DNA of 64,000 nucleotides from Eleginops maclovinus (GCF_036324505.1 NC_086371.1:2388001-2452000), one strand, 5' to 3'. Shown: positions 36,459-51,514, counted from the first letter of the stretch. The notes: generated by a model from the sequence alone, not told the origin. Translations and numbers: made by a program.

Positions 36459-36612
36459 TAAAGCACATACTAACACACACATGAGCGAGAACAAAACAGG
36501 CGAGTGACAGTAAATGAAGGCCTGGAGAGAGGAGGAGGAGGAAGAGGAAAAGGAGCAGATGAAGGAGAGTTGAAATCACTACAGTGTGTGTGTGTGTGTG
36601 CATGTGTGTGTG
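36147..36612. repeat. Cluster of (GT)n and (AC)n arrays
   Basis: GT 36,147-36,200 (interrupted by GCGTGTAT), GT 36,267-36,311, AC 36,369-36,458 (one CTC interruption), short GT 36,583-36,612. Confidence 0.95.
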
Positions 36613-36814
36613 CAATAGGGCAGGTAGCAGGTGGTCTATCTCAGGAGAGGAGGAGGAGGTCGCATACACACCTGTGGGCAGGGTCAGAGGTCACATGCTG
36701 TACAGCTGCTCTGTACACTGGGCTTTTGAACTTGAACTTGAACACACACACAGATGCGTATTGTTAGCAGCAGTGTGGATATTAATACATTTCTCTGTCA
36801 TGTTATCGCTGTCA

Positions 36815-36882
36815 GTAGTCCTGTGGCTCAGTGGGAACATGTATCCACCATAAATAGATTTGATTCCTAGCCCCTGTAGTCA
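36815..36882 (+). mobile_element. Degenerate tRNA-like remnant
   Basis: TGTGGCTCAGTGGG (A-box-like, 36,822-36,835) is followed about 20 bases later by GATTTGATTCC (degenerate B box, 36,857-36,867). It is too decayed to be a working tRNA; probably a SINE fragment. Confidence 0.4.
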
Positions 36883-37680
36883 TTGGAAAAAAATGAACAC
36901 CTCATTTCTCCAGTAGCCGTGTCCGTACATTTCTGAAGTTGATATAATGTACTCTCAGTATCGTCGGTACAGTATTTCCAAGCAGTCATTTGCAGCCGAT
37001 GCTAAGTGACAATCAGGCCTGTCAGCAGTCTCAGGAGACACACACACAGACACACACACGACGTGTTAACGGACCCTCTGCCAGCTGTACAGTAACTGGC
37101 AGTCTCCGCGGCGACCGCCTCCGTCCTGAGTGACGGCTGACGGTGAGCGGAGTGACAGCCACCGTAAAGCGGGAGAAAGAAACACGACTTCATCCATCAG
37201 GAAATAAAACATAGGCAGCTCCGTCCTTTCATTCTCTGATCGAATTACAACTTCGTCCAGTAATTGATCCTTTATTGGAGCTGTCAGCTTTACCGTACTT
37301 CCACGGGAGCATTTTACATATTCTGCTACATTACAGACAAAGAGACGTTCTAAAAAAGTGACATTTTATTGAATTTGATTCGTTTTAGGACAAGAAATAT
37401 GACATTGCAGCTTAATTGCAATTGATATGATTCACAGTTTTTGCATAATTATTCAAATTATCATTCAAAATATGTATCTAAAAGATCATTGAGTTTCATT
37501 TTCAAGAGGATCTGCACCAAACAAATGTGTTTAATTAACAAAATGCTATTTTTCTTTAAACAAATATCGAGTTCTTTTTTGGATATTTGTCATTACATTC
37601 ATCACCTCACTTTTCCTCATCCTCCTCTGCTCTCAGGACTTTTACCTCTTTGCTACTTTATATGTCTCTGTCTAGCCGAA

Positions 37681-37779
37681 CACACACACACACACACACA
37701 CATACACACAACACAGCGGGATGCCCTCTGCCCCCGTCACGCTCTGCCCTGCAGGGTCCAGGGATTATATGACTGGCAG

Positions 37780-37830
<51 letters not shown>
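37681..37830. repeat. (AC)n and (GT)n arrays
   Basis: AC 37,681-37,711 and GT 37,782-37,830. Confidence 0.94.
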
Positions 37831-37833
<3 letters not shown>

Positions 37834-37904
37834 TAACTGCTTCAGCGCTGAGGCAGAAAATGACGCAGCGGTCGGCTGAGCTCAGAGAGGTTTTTATGGA
37901 GCAT

Positions 37905-38720
37905 CCATCCTCCTTTGGCCTTTACTTCCTTTTGCTCTTTCCTCTCCATTGTCTCTCCTTCTCTCCTTCATTCTGTCTCCCCCTTTCATCTCCTCTTTGC
38001 TCTCCCTCCTCTACTCCACTCCCTTTCTCTCCTTATACTTTCTACCTTCCTTATGTCTTTAATTTTTCTAACTTACTTGGCCCATTCCCTTCCTCACTTC
38101 TCACTTCCTTCCCGTTTTCTGTCCCATCCTCCTCCTACCTTTCCAGTTTTCCCTAGATTCTTCCACTTCTCCTCCTTTCCTTTCCTTTCCTTTCCTTTCC
38201 TTTCCTTTCCTTTCCTTTCCTTTCCTGTCCGTTCCTTTGATATTATTTCATACCTACCTTATTTCTCACCTTTCACCTTATTTCACTTCTACGCTTTCTC
38301 TCCTTTCCTTCTTCTTGACTTTCCATACCCTCCCCTCTTACTTCTTCTCCACCCTTCCCCACTCTCCTTCCTCCGTTCCTCTCCTCTGGTCCGTCCACTT
38401 CCTCCCCTCTGTCTCTCCTCTCGTTTTTATTTAATATGGTCGACTCGTTCTTCACCTTGAATCACCTCCCCTTCCTCTGCTCAGACTGTGGAGAGGAGAT
38501 AAGAGAGGAAGAGGAGGAGGAGGAGGAGGCGATGCTGTCGTTCTTTACGAGGCGTTTTCTCTCCATATCATCTGAAGTGTCTGTTTGGATGGGAAACACT
38601 CGTCTCCTCTCTCCTCTGCCTCCTCTCTTTATCTCCTTCTCTCATCACCTTTCTGCCTTTATCTCCTCCACTCTCCTCATCCTATGCACTGACTTCCTCC
38701 TCCTCCTCCCATTCCTCTTC
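37905..38720 (+). repeat. Pyrimidine-rich tract with (CCTTT)n core
   Basis: About 800 bases dominated by C and T on the + strand, with a (CCTTT) pentanucleotide run at 38,174-38,226 (about ten units). A short purine-rich island at 38,491-38,529 (GAGGAGGAGG) breaks the polarity. The 181-codon frame 37,915-38,460 is a product of this composition. Confidence 0.9.
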
Positions 38721-39540
38721 CTCTACCTCAATGCACTTTGTTAAAGGAGAAAAAGAACAATGAGTTAAAGTCCCACTCAGTTTCTGGGGTTTTAGTCGTC
38801 CATTTTGCAAGATTAATGAGCTTTTTGTTATTTCCGTAAATGTCTCAATGCTGACTTTGACAAATGACTATCCACACGATCATTTATTTATATGGCACTT
38901 CTCAAAACAGATGCTACAAAGACCTTCACAAGGGAAACTAAGCAAGAGTCAGAGCAATAATATAACAACTAAAGCATTTTAATAACACTATAATGGTCAG
39001 TGGTAAATACGGTACAAGTGGACAACTGTTTCCCCGTAAAGACACTGCAAAGCAAACTATAATGAATTAGATTTAATTTCCATAAAATTTGATGGCAAAT
39101 ATTGGCAGGGGTTTTGTAGGACTTAGCAGCATATTGGTTTATTGTTGTTAAAAAAAATGTTTTCCATAGATTTTTCGGATAGTAGCAGCATATAAACCAC
39201 AATTTATAAGGCGTAAATTCAGTTGAGAGAAGTAAAAGGCTAAGCTAAAGATGTGCTAGCGTTCTGCGTGATGGCCTTACCTTACCCACTTGTTAGCAAC
39301 CGCTTCTAACAAGACATTTCAAAGCTACAAAATCCACACACTGGGTGTATCTACGGTTGATTTCAGTCAAAGAAAATAACGTAAACTCTCATTTCTGTAG
39401 CAGTCTTTTGGTGTTCCTCAGTGCTAGCTTGTTACCAGCTAGGTCTCATGTTTCTGGTAAGCTAAAAAGCAAAATGAGTCAGCGTTTTAGCACTTCCTGT
39501 TCCGTCCTCTGGACATTCTTTTGGAACAAAACGCCATCAC

Positions 39541-40325
39541 GCCCAACATTAGCCGCCTTAGCTTAGCGGTGGTGTCGTGAAGTCATGTGACCGTGCTGTA
39601 GTTCCTTTATAGCCCAACATTAGCCTCCTTTAGCTTAGCGATGGAGACGTGAAGTCATGTGACCGTGCTGTAGTTCCTTTATAGCCCAACATTAGCCGCC
39701 TTTAGCTTAGCGATGGCGACTTGAAGTCATGTGACCGTGCTGTAGTTCCTTTATAGCCCAACATTAGCCGCCTTTAGCTTAGCGATGGCGACTTGAAGTC
39801 ATGTGACCGTGCTGTAGTTCCTTTATAGCCCAACATTAGCCTCCTTTAGCTTAGCGATGGCGACGTGAAGTCATGTGATCGTGCTGTAGTTCCTTTATAG
39901 CCCAACATTAGCCGCCTTTAGCTTAGCGGTGGTGACTTGAAGTCATGTGACCGTGCTGTAGTTCCTTTATAGCCCAACATTAGCCTCCTTTAGCTTAGCG
40001 ATGGCGACATGAAGTCATGTGACCGTGCTGTAGTTCCTTTATAGCCCAACATTAGCCTTTAGCTTAGCGATGGCGACTTGAAGTCATGTAACCGTGCTGT
40101 AGTTCCTTTATAGCCCAACATTAGCCTCCTTTAGCTTAGCGGTGGTGACGTGAAGTCATGTGACCGTGCTGTAGTTCCTTTATAGCCCAACATTAGCCGC
40201 CTTTAGCTTAGCGGTGGTGACGTGAAGTCATGTGACCGTGCTGTAGTTCTTTTATAGCCCAACATTAGCCGCCTTTAGCTTAGCGGTGGTGACGTGAAGT
40301 CATGTGACCGTGCTGTAGGTCCTTT
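39541..40325 (+). repeat. 72-bp minisatellite, array C (about 11 units)
   Basis: Same unit and orientation as array A. Many units carry an array-specific variant, gatggcgac, in place of ggtggtgac. The left flank 39,380-39,540 resembles 41,625-41,760 beside array D (both contain atttctgtagcact-like and cacttcctgttcc words). The right flank runs into ttaatatgtgaaga, shared with array B. Confidence 0.95.
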
Positions 40326-41906
40326 CCTAATGTTAGTTTTTTACTGGTGTTAATATGTGAAGATTGTCCTGCTATCATAAAAACAAAGTTGAGTTGTGAC
40401 TGTACATGATCTACCCTTGAACATCAAACTCTTCATATTCAACCAGGATGAGAAACGTAATCAGACCTAAATCATCCATCCTTAATGTGCCTAACCTGGC
40501 ATTCATGAACGCAGCAGACGATACGTTTCCCCACCGTTTACATGTGTTTGAATACTTTTCAGCGTTTTCCATTTATTAATATTTCATGTGAGTGTGGGAT
40601 TGGGGAGTTCAGCTTGCAGTGCAAATCTTCATTCAAGCATTTAGAGAGGCTTCAGTCGGGTCCTCAAATGCAGCACTTTATCGTGTTAGCGTGCCTTCAG
40701 CATGTGTGTGGTTTGGTGTGTGTGTGTGTGTGTGGTTTGGTGTGTGCGTGTGTGTGTGTGCTCAGTGAACAGCTGTTTCACTCTCTCTGTCTCTAATCCT
40801 CTGGCTGACCTCAGTTTGGATGTTTTATTTCATCTTTTTTTGATTTTAATTTGACTTCAATCTGTTTTATGGATGGAAAGGATCCACAATAGTCTAGCGT
40901 TGAACTCAACAATACATTTTAATAAAAACAAAAGACATAAAGCATAACTAATACATGAAAAAGCAGCACTGTGTGTCTCTGTCTGTCTGGATTAGCGGCT
41001 GGTCTAATCTCTGGAGGCTAAATTAGAGGATTGAGGGCGGATGTTGACGCACAGCTCCACATCTGTGACTCCGTCTTTGGTTTTTCTTTAGCTTCTTTCT
41101 TATTTTGTTTTTTTATGGAGCTAAAACATTTCCCTGAAGGTTTGTGTGAATCCGGGTAAAGCCGCTGCAGAAGCTCAGAAACCGAAAATAACAAATGTGT
41201 TGTGCGTCAGTGTTTGTCGGACATGTTGCTGCTGTCAGAATGCAAAAGGAGTTGTTCATTTCCAAACTGCAGACACGTTATGTGCTCAGACACCCTCTGA
41301 CAGGCTGTGAACAAGCAACAAACAACAGCATCATCAATACCTGAAGTAATCAATAGTGATTTGCACTGTTGCAGTAAATGAACAGGGAGATATATTTTCT
41401 GGCAGACTGTGCTCTCTCTGCTAACAGCTTCATTAAATGACAGGCTTTGCTGGGAATAAAATGTGAAGATGTTACAAGAAATGGCCAAAAGTATGTGGAA
41501 ACGCAGTCATTGCAGCCAATGAACTCTTGATGTGCATAAACAACAGCTTGCTGGAAGTAGGACTAAACATTGTTGGTTTTCATTGGGTTTCTTCATAAAT
41601 GGATCATTGGATGTCAGAAACAGAACATACAATCTAATTTCTGTAGCACTCCTTAGGTGTTAGAAGCTAGCTAGCATGTTTCTGAATAGCTAAATGGTTA
41701 TAGAGTTAGCATTTTACCACTTCCTGTTCCCGTATGGTCCATCAATTATATGTGTTTATGGTTGTTAGTCTGAAATAAAGTCAGTGGTTAACACAAGCTG
41801 AAGAGATTTTTGTTCTACGAGATAAAATACATGAGTAAATACCCCGGGGGTGAATTTAAAAACGCCGGTTACGAACAAGTGTCTAAATGAGATGACTAAA
41901 CGTCAT

Positions 41907-43068
41907 CACGCCCAACATTAGCTGCCTTAGCTTAGCGGAGGTGAGGAGAAGTCATGTGACCGTGCCGTAGTTCCTTTATAGACCAACATTAGCCGCCTTT
42001 AGCTTAGCGGTGGTGACGTGAAGTCATTTGACCGTGCTGTAGTTCCTTTATAGCCCAACATTAGCCGCCTTTAGCTTAGCGGTGGTGACGTGAAGTCATG
42101 TGACCGTGCTGTAGTTCCTTTATAGCCCAACATTAGCCGCCTTTAGCTTAGCGGTGGTGACGTGAAGTCATGTGACCGTGCTGTAGTTCCTTTATAGCCC
42201 AACATTAGCCTCCTTTAGCTTAGTAGTGGTGACGTGAAGTCATGTGACCGTGCTGTAGTTCCTTTATAGACCAACATTAGCCTCCTTTAGCTTAGCAGTG
42301 GTGACGTGAAGTCATGTGACCGTGCTGTAGTTCCTTTATAGCCCAACATTAGCCTCCTTTAGCTTAGCAGTGGTGACGTGAAGTCATGTGACCGTGCTGT
42401 AGTTCCTTTATAGCCCAACATTAGCCTCCTTTAGGTTAGCGGTGGTGACGTGAGGTCATGTGACCGTGCTGTAGTTCCTTTATAGCCCAACATTAGCCTC
42501 CCTTAGCTTAGCGGTGGTGACGTGAAGTCATGTGACCGTGCTGTAGTTCCTTTATAGCCCAACATTAGCCTCCTTTAGCTTAGCGGTGGTGACGTGAAGT
42601 CATGTGACCGTGCTGTAGTTCCTTTATAGCCCAACATTAGCCTCCTTTAGCTTAGCGGTGGTGACGTGAAGTCATGTGACCGTGCTGTAGTTCCTTTATA
42701 GCCCAACATTAGCCTCCTTTAGCTTAGCAGTGGTGACGTGAAGTCATGTGACCGTGCTGTAGTTCCTTTATAGCCCAACATTAGCCTCCTTTAGCTTAGC
42801 AGTGGTGACGTGAAGTCATGTGACCGTGCTGTAGTTCCTTTATAGCCCAACATTAGCTGCCTTAGCTTAGCGGATGTGAGGAGAAGTCATGTGACCGTGC
42901 TGTAGTTCCTTTATAGCCCAACATTAGCCTCCTTTAGCTTAACGGTGGTGACGTGAAGTCATGTGACCGTGCTGTAGTTCCTTTATAGGCCAACATTAGC
43001 CTCCTTTAGCTTAGCGGTGGTGAGGAGAAGTCATGTGACCGTGCTGTAGTTCCTTCATAGCCTGACGT
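41907..43068 (+). repeat. 72-bp minisatellite, array D (about 16 units)
   Basis: Longest array. Variants include cagtggtgac in several units and two units with gaggagaagtcatg. The left flank (41,770-41,906) contains ggttaacacaagctgaagag, found inverted beside array B, and aagtgtctaaatgaga, found beside array A. After 43,068 the sequence (cctgacgttatg) starts like the array B flank and then diverges. Confidence 0.95.
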
Positions 43069-43803
43069 TATGTTTTGGATGGATATTTTTCCATTCATTC
43101 TGACATTTCATTGAAAAAACATTAAGTCCAGTCACTTGAAAGTTAGGCTACTAGTAAATGCGTTATTTTGTCATATATGATAATAAAGGGAATATTTGTT
43201 TGGTTGAGGACTGTTAGAAGGAATAAAATAACTAACTGCATATGTTAAATTGAGTTTTACACAATTATTTTGGACATTTTTTAGACAAAACATTGGATTT
43301 ATATTGACAATAAATCATTAGTTACTTTCTTAACAACGTTATTATTCTTTCAATAATTTAATTTCCTAACACTTTCAAAAAGTAAAACTGCCATTAGCTG
43401 GTATATATTTCTATTTGAAACTCTGTGTGAAGTTACAAAACAAACCCAAAAGAAAAGTGGTGGATTTGACCTTAACTCCACCTGAAAAATGAGGAAAATG
43501 CAAAAACAATGGAGGGTAAAAAAGGTCGAGGCGCTGCTGAAACTTAATCCATAACTGCTGGTTTGAAAGTTTGTTAATGAGGTTTGGGAGTTTCAACAGT
43601 CCGCTGTGACTGTGAGTATGTGTGTGTTTGTGTGTGTCCCTGCCACTCCTTTCATTCCTCTGAAAACAGATAGAGTGATGGAGAAAAATACTGCAGAACA
43701 ATGGGCGACAAAAGAGAGGTAGACTCTTTTGAAATGACTGATGACACACCAGGAAGTCACGTTAAAACACTCAAACATCACTTAAACTGTCTATCACTAC
43801 GAT

Positions 43804-43884
43804 AACAGTGTGTGTGTGGGTGTGTGTGTCTGTGCGTGTTTGGGGAGTAAAGGCATGTTCAGGCAGGTATAGGGATGTGAATAT

Positions 43885-43983
<99 letters not shown>

Positions 43984-44077
43984 TTCTTTCCACAGTGTTT
44001 GCATCACACTTTGCATACAGCCTGAGGTCATGCAGTGAAGCCGTGTGTTTCTCTGACAACCACATGTGTGTGTGTGT

Positions 44078-44126
<49 letters not shown>

Positions 44127-44150
44127 TGTGTGTGTGTGTGTGTGTGACAG
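43804..44150. repeat. Cluster of (GT)n, (AC)n and (GT)n arrays
   Basis: Short imperfect GT 43,808-43,840, pure AC 43,886-43,981, imperfect GT 44,064-44,149. Confidence 0.95.
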
Positions 44151-44289
44151 GTGAAAATCCCAGAATCCTCTCCTTTCACTTGCCCTCCATCGTGGCGTCG
44201 GTCCACCCCGCAGCTCCTTATGTGATGTCTCGGGTGGCCAAGCAGCCAATGGAGCGGTTCCTCCTGCAAAACTGATAAATAAACACATG

Positions 44290-46265
<1,976 letters not shown>

Positions 46266-46399
46266 GACATTAGAGGTGAGCCGTACAGTGTAATGGTCTC
46301 ATTATATGTGCTAATCATCTTTAGCCTGATGTGCTGCAGCTTCTTCTAACGGCCGTTAAAACACCTGAGTTGCACCTGAGCTGCTACTTGACCTTTGAC

Positions 46400-48820
46400 C
46401 CCCCCCCCCCCCCTCCCCTGACTGATAGAGAGGCGAGAGAGAAGCGGCCATGATTCGACCTTTGACCTCCAGACTGGAATCTGAGATTGTTTTCTAATTG
46501 ACAGACACACGTGACTAAATGGAGACAAACATATTCCTGTTTAACCGCCTTCTTTTAGAGTATGATGTCACTTTTTTCGTCCAAGATTTGCAAGCTTCTG
46601 CACGATTTTCCCACTTCACCACTTCAAAAACCCACTGCTAGATTAAGTACGGTATAATTAAGTGTGCACATAAAAATACATTGACTACTGCTGATGCATT
46701 CCTCCTAATGTATTTACACAGAAAGATGACTATGAAAATGAAACCAATTGAACCATTATGCATAATTGTGTGTGTGTAAAACAAGCACCAATGGCGATAA
46801 AGGCGCTTCTGTTAGTGGTAATCAATATAATACGGGCAAGTAAGATATTGAATGGACATAGAAGTGTGGGTCTTCAGTAGAGAACAGCAAAACCACCCTT
46901 TATCCTGTTTAACAGCTTATTTAATTGAATTATAAATACTATATCTGCAATTGCAGGATCTAGGCTTTAATGACTAGCCTGTGATTACTAGGATACTGGT
47001 AAAAGTGTGTAGGCTGTCCTGCTGATATTCTGTTTGCAATCAGAATCAGAAAGCCTTTATTCATCCCACACCGGGGGAATTTCATAGCAGCAAAATAAAG
47101 ATAAAAAGCCAAATGGAAAAACAGTACTCTTGCATATTAAATAAAAGTGAGGCAGTCATTAGTCAGAATACAAAACAGTAAAGTAAGTATGCCATGGGAA
47201 ATCATCTAGTAGCATTATTTTGAGAAGTAAAGTATTGAAGAAGTCTGTAGTGTGCTATTTGTCCATAAATAGTAGAAAAACAGAACGTAAATTGCAGAGA
47301 ATGTTGTTCATTAGCAATGATGCAGAAAAAGAAGGTTTAAAACGGGGGCTATTCTTCCCTCAACCTATCGAACTATATCCTGGATATTTAAGCTAACGAT
47401 GCATCGATTGTGTGTGGTGCGGAAGTTAATCTGGACCAAAAGTGAAGCTGTAGTTTGAGAGTGATTTAGTGTCACATCCATCACTGTCAGTCTGCTCTCA
47501 GGGAAGAGAGGAAGCCCAAAAAGAGGAGGAAGAACAGCAGATTTAAATAAGTTAGAAGTTAGCAGCGTGCCTGATTAACTTTGAATGAGTTCTGGTTTCA
47601 GGGCCCCACACACACACACACACACACACTCACACTCACACTCTGTCATCAGCTCTTCTTCTTCCACTTCATCATCGTCACCCGCAGGAATGTTTGCTCG
47701 CCTTTTGTCTGCTGTGACCCTCGACCTGTGACCTCCATTCTGTCGATGAGGTGTGATTATTGTTGGGTTTTTGTTCTCGGATGAGAGACAACGTGGAATG
47801 TAAAAAATCTACCGCCGCATGACTCCTTCTGATCTCTCGCTCGCTCTCCGCGTACATTCGTTATTTATCAAACACGTGCTTTAAAATGCATAAAGATGTT
47901 TTCAAAGCGCTGAAACAACATGCTACTGGACTCCAGCTGTTCCTCGGGAGTTAGCATGTCATGAAAGATTGACACTCGTTTCACACATCGGCAGAAACAA
48001 CAAATTAGAGCTCAGAGGTTTGGGTAAGGTGAAGATCTGATGCACTGATCTTTATACTTCTTATTTTAAACGGTCCAATGAGATCGAAGCTGTGAAGACT
48101 TTACATTAGGTGTGTTTCCATTCAATTGTCAAGCAAATGTTAAGATAACTTTTCCAAAAAAACACGTTTCCAGCCAATAAATCCGGCTACTCAAAGTGTA
48201 GTTTGGCCAGAAGTTGGTAGTTTAAGGTTTGTCTGTAAGTAAAGAAGAAGAAGTAGAAGAAAAGAGGTTGAAATTGAGAAATCTTACCACCTTTATTAGA
48301 GACAAATCCAAAAAGAGACCATCAGGCTTTGACCAGAGAAACCGTGACAATGACAGAAGCAGAAACAGCTGATCAGTCATGTGAGTTTGCTATTTTAGAA
48401 ATGCTTTGCAAATGTTTTGCCATAAAAGTCCATCATATAATATATTCAGCGTGGGTTTCCATTCAAGCACATCTACTTTGCACAGTTGCTGGGAAGATTG
48501 GTTGGCTTGTTTGTTAGTGGTTTATCTGATGAGTCTGAATGAAATTCCTACAACAGAAACAACACCGTGTCCTTGTGGTTGGACCATCTGTTGTCACTCC
48601 AAACTGAACTTCCGTTTCCACCTGTTACTTCCTGTGGTTGAGTCCTCCTTTTGAAGGTTAACAGGTTGAGACACTTGGTCTATCTTTTCCAGACAGACGA
48701 TCAGCGCCTCCCCTCTTACAGACATTCAGAAATACACATTGTTTGAGACTCTGTATGGTGATTCTTTACAAAGACAACTTATTGCCTTCTTGAACGTCTT
48801 TATTCCAGTTATACTTACTG
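46400..48820. other. Stretch without a gene
   Basis: C run at 46,400-46,414 between two inverted DR1-like words, AT-rich unique sequence, a LINE tail fragment and a short AC run (47,608-47,629). No coding evidence. Confidence 0.45.
47036..47095 (-). mobile_element. LINE 3'-end-like fragment
   Basis: Read on the - strand it gives a GGGATGAATAAAGGC block followed by TTTCTGATTCTGATT, the layout of fish non-LTR retrotransposon tails with a short terminal repeat. Only the tail is present, with no reverse transcriptase. Confidence 0.5.
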
Positions 48821-49520
48821 GGTGTGTTTGTACAATATCCACCACATGAGTTATCAGATGAGTTAGTAGGTGAGCAAGGGATTTTGTTAGATTGTAAGTT
48901 AGTTACTTGGTCTGTTAGCATGTTGGTTAGCTTAGGGTTTAGCTGGGTAGATAGCAGATGAGTCAGGTTTATTATAAAGTGAGTAAAAATGATAGTTTTT
49001 ATTTAATTATTTGGTTTCAGTTCTTACCTTTTATCTTCTTTAGATACAAGAGGCAAATTCCTCTTATATCTAAACCTGCGTGGCAATAAACCTGATTCTG
49101 ATTCTGAGTTAGTTGGTGGGAAGATTGGTTGGCTTGTTAGCATGATGTTAGCTAATGTTTTCACTGATTAGTTAGCAGATTACTTGGTTTGTTAGCAAAG
49201 GATTCTGTTAGTTAGTGGGTTAGTTACTTTGTCTGATAGCATGTTAGTTAGCCTAAGGTTTTGCCGGTGAGTCAGTTCATTATCAAGTGATTTGGTAAGT
49301 CTGGAGGCTAGTTAATCGGTGGGAAGATTGGTTGGCTTGTTAGCATGATTGTTAGCTAATTGTTTAGCTTATTAGTTAGCAGATGAATTTGTTGGTTAGC
49401 ATGACATTTTGTTAGTTTGAAGGTAACTTGATCCGTTAGCATATCAGCTAAGAGGTTGGTTATGAAGAATGGTAGTTTGATAGTTAGGGTTAGGATTAGT
49501 TATCACGTAAATGAAGGGTG
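48820..49520 (+). repeat. GTTAG/GCTAG-rich degenerate repeat region
   Basis: GGTGGGAAGATTGGTTGGCT followed by TGTTAGCATGAT occurs near 49,116 and 49,319, and GTTACTT.GTCTG.TAGCATGTT near 48,901 and 49,212. Similar words appear at 45,220-45,420. An old minisatellite with a unit near 200 bp. Confidence 0.65.
49061..49108 (+). mobile_element. LINE 3'-end-like fragment
   Basis: TGGCAATAAACCTGATTCTGATTCTGA is the same tail style as 47,036-47,095 but on the opposite strand (AATAAA followed by CTGATT repeats). It is a 5'-truncated remnant with no coding sequence. Confidence 0.5.
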
Positions 49521-49886
49521 TGTTTAGTAGGTTTTAATGATTAAGCTAGGTCTGCAGGATGCTGCTGGGCTGGGACTTTTGGGATGTTGCACTCCTCAGT
49601 ATTGTGATGTTTGATAATATTGTGCAGCGTTGGATGAAAGTAAATCCAAACAGCTTGTAAAACTGAAGATACTGTAGGGAATAGCTGATTTCTCATTAAG
49701 GAATTGTATATTTACTTGACCTCTTCCTATTAATTATTTCCCTCCTCCTCCTCTCCAATAATAACGGCTGCTGCGTGTCTATATGAATATTGAATCTCTT
49801 CGTGAACTGCAGCATTGATCAGCCAGTCTCTGAGTAAACTCTGTGAGCAAACGCCTCCATCGATCTGTCCACATAAGGAGCCTGAT

Positions 49887-49887
<1 letters not shown>

Positions 49888-49941
<54 letters not shown>

Positions 49942-50083
49942 CGTACTTCCTGTTCCCCTGGTGTACTTCCTGTTTGTCCCCTGTTGTTGTTTCTCTCCTG
50001 GTTTTATTTACAGCAGCAGCAGTCTGAGCACTCTGCTGGGTGGCCACTTACATTTACAATGCTAATGTTAGCCTGCAGGGAGG

Positions 50084-50122
<39 letters not shown>

Positions 50123-50128
50123 TGTGTT
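49888..50128. repeat. Two (GT)n arrays
   Basis: GT 49,888-49,938 and about 50,087-50,126. Between them lie two TACTTCCTGTT words. Confidence 0.95.
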
Positions 50129-50544
50129 AAAGAGAATTTGTGTGTGCTGAAGGCATGTTTCCTGAAGATGCAAAACTGCATTTTTTCCCAGTTTTATATG
50201 ATATGTAAAGGAGGGATTTTGTCATACCATTGAGGAAACTGAGGTCTATAACCTTTTGTACCGTTGTAAGATTTAAGTACACATGATGCATATTTTGTAC
50301 TATAAGCCCCGGTATACTTTTGACTAAATACATCATGAATATTCAGTAGATCCAGAGCAGAGGTTTAATTGAGGAGAAGGCTTTCAAAAGCTGATGGCAA
50401 CACATTTCCAATCTTCTCTGTCTCATTTCAGGGTCATTATATTTTTTTAAATTGTACACTTTTTGGGCTTATAAAGCATAGATCTGCAGTTAATCTCTGG
50501 CTTTAAAATATGATAAAACTAATATTTTTTTGAAGGAAGATAAC

Positions 50545-50790
50545 ATGCACTTTTCAAAATAAAAGCTCACAAAACCAAAAAAAGGACGTACAGTACCAAG
50601 CACAAGAGCCACAAAACGGAAGTGTATTTGATATAAAACTGGGTTCTTTTGCAGTGTTTTCACCAACCTTTCGTTAACCTTTAGAAATGAAACGAAGAAA
50701 AAAAAAAAACACTTTTCAAAATAAAAGCACACAATATTAAAAGGGCAATTTAGTCGCAAACAGAAGAGCAACAAAATAAAATAGAAACTG
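50545..50790 (+). repeat. Two-copy direct repeat
   Basis: CACTTTTCAAAATAAAAGC.CACAA occurs near 50,549 and 50,711, each followed by a similar A-rich stretch with AGAGC.ACAAAA. Confidence 0.65.
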
Positions 50791-51514
50791 AATATAATTG
50801 TAATTAAAGTTGACTGATGTGAGGTTCCCCTAAGTCTACATTTACTCCCACCGTGTCGGACGGACATAAAGAACAGACAGGTATAAATGACTCACGGTTG
50901 TCCTGGTTGCTTTCAGGATGACTGTAAGTAGGGCAGTGTGTGTGTTTTCTGTGTGTGTGTGTGTGTGTGTGTGTGAGAGACAGATGGTGGCCTCACGTCA
51001 CACTCTCACGGAGTCGTTTAAGGTCAGGACTAAACAGAAATGATGGCGAATTTAAAACAGTATATCAGCAAACCTTCGTGTTTTATGCTCGGTTAAACAC
51101 GCTTATGTGTCCCGCTGCTTCACTGGGAATTCCTACATTTCCCATGATGCATTTCACTACAGTCCCTACTGTATAAGAGTGAGAACCTGTTGCTCTCAAA
51201 AGTATTTCTTGTTTTTTTGTTTGTAGTGAATGTTTAAATAGTTTTGTTCCTAGAAGAATGACACAGAAAGTATCTTAATAAATCCATACTTACTTTTTAA
51301 TACTGTCACTATTTATATATAATCACATGTTTAAGAAAGAAACATTTGAATGTGGAGAACAATACTCACATTATATAGATTTTGGGTGATTTTTAATTTG
51401 AAAATACTCAGACGGATGACCTTATTAAAATCATGTTTAAATGTAGAACAACATACAAACGTTAATGGGAAGAACACATCAATAAATCACTGCGAAGCGA
51501 AGCTGTGTTTCACG

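Noticed and set aside
37915..38460. 181-codon + strand frame
   Set aside because: Composed of Ser/Leu/Pro/Phe from a pyrimidine tract; low complexity.
41907..43068. CRISPR-like array
   Set aside because: Repeats are directly adjacent 72-bp units with no unique spacers, in a vertebrate genome; a minisatellite.
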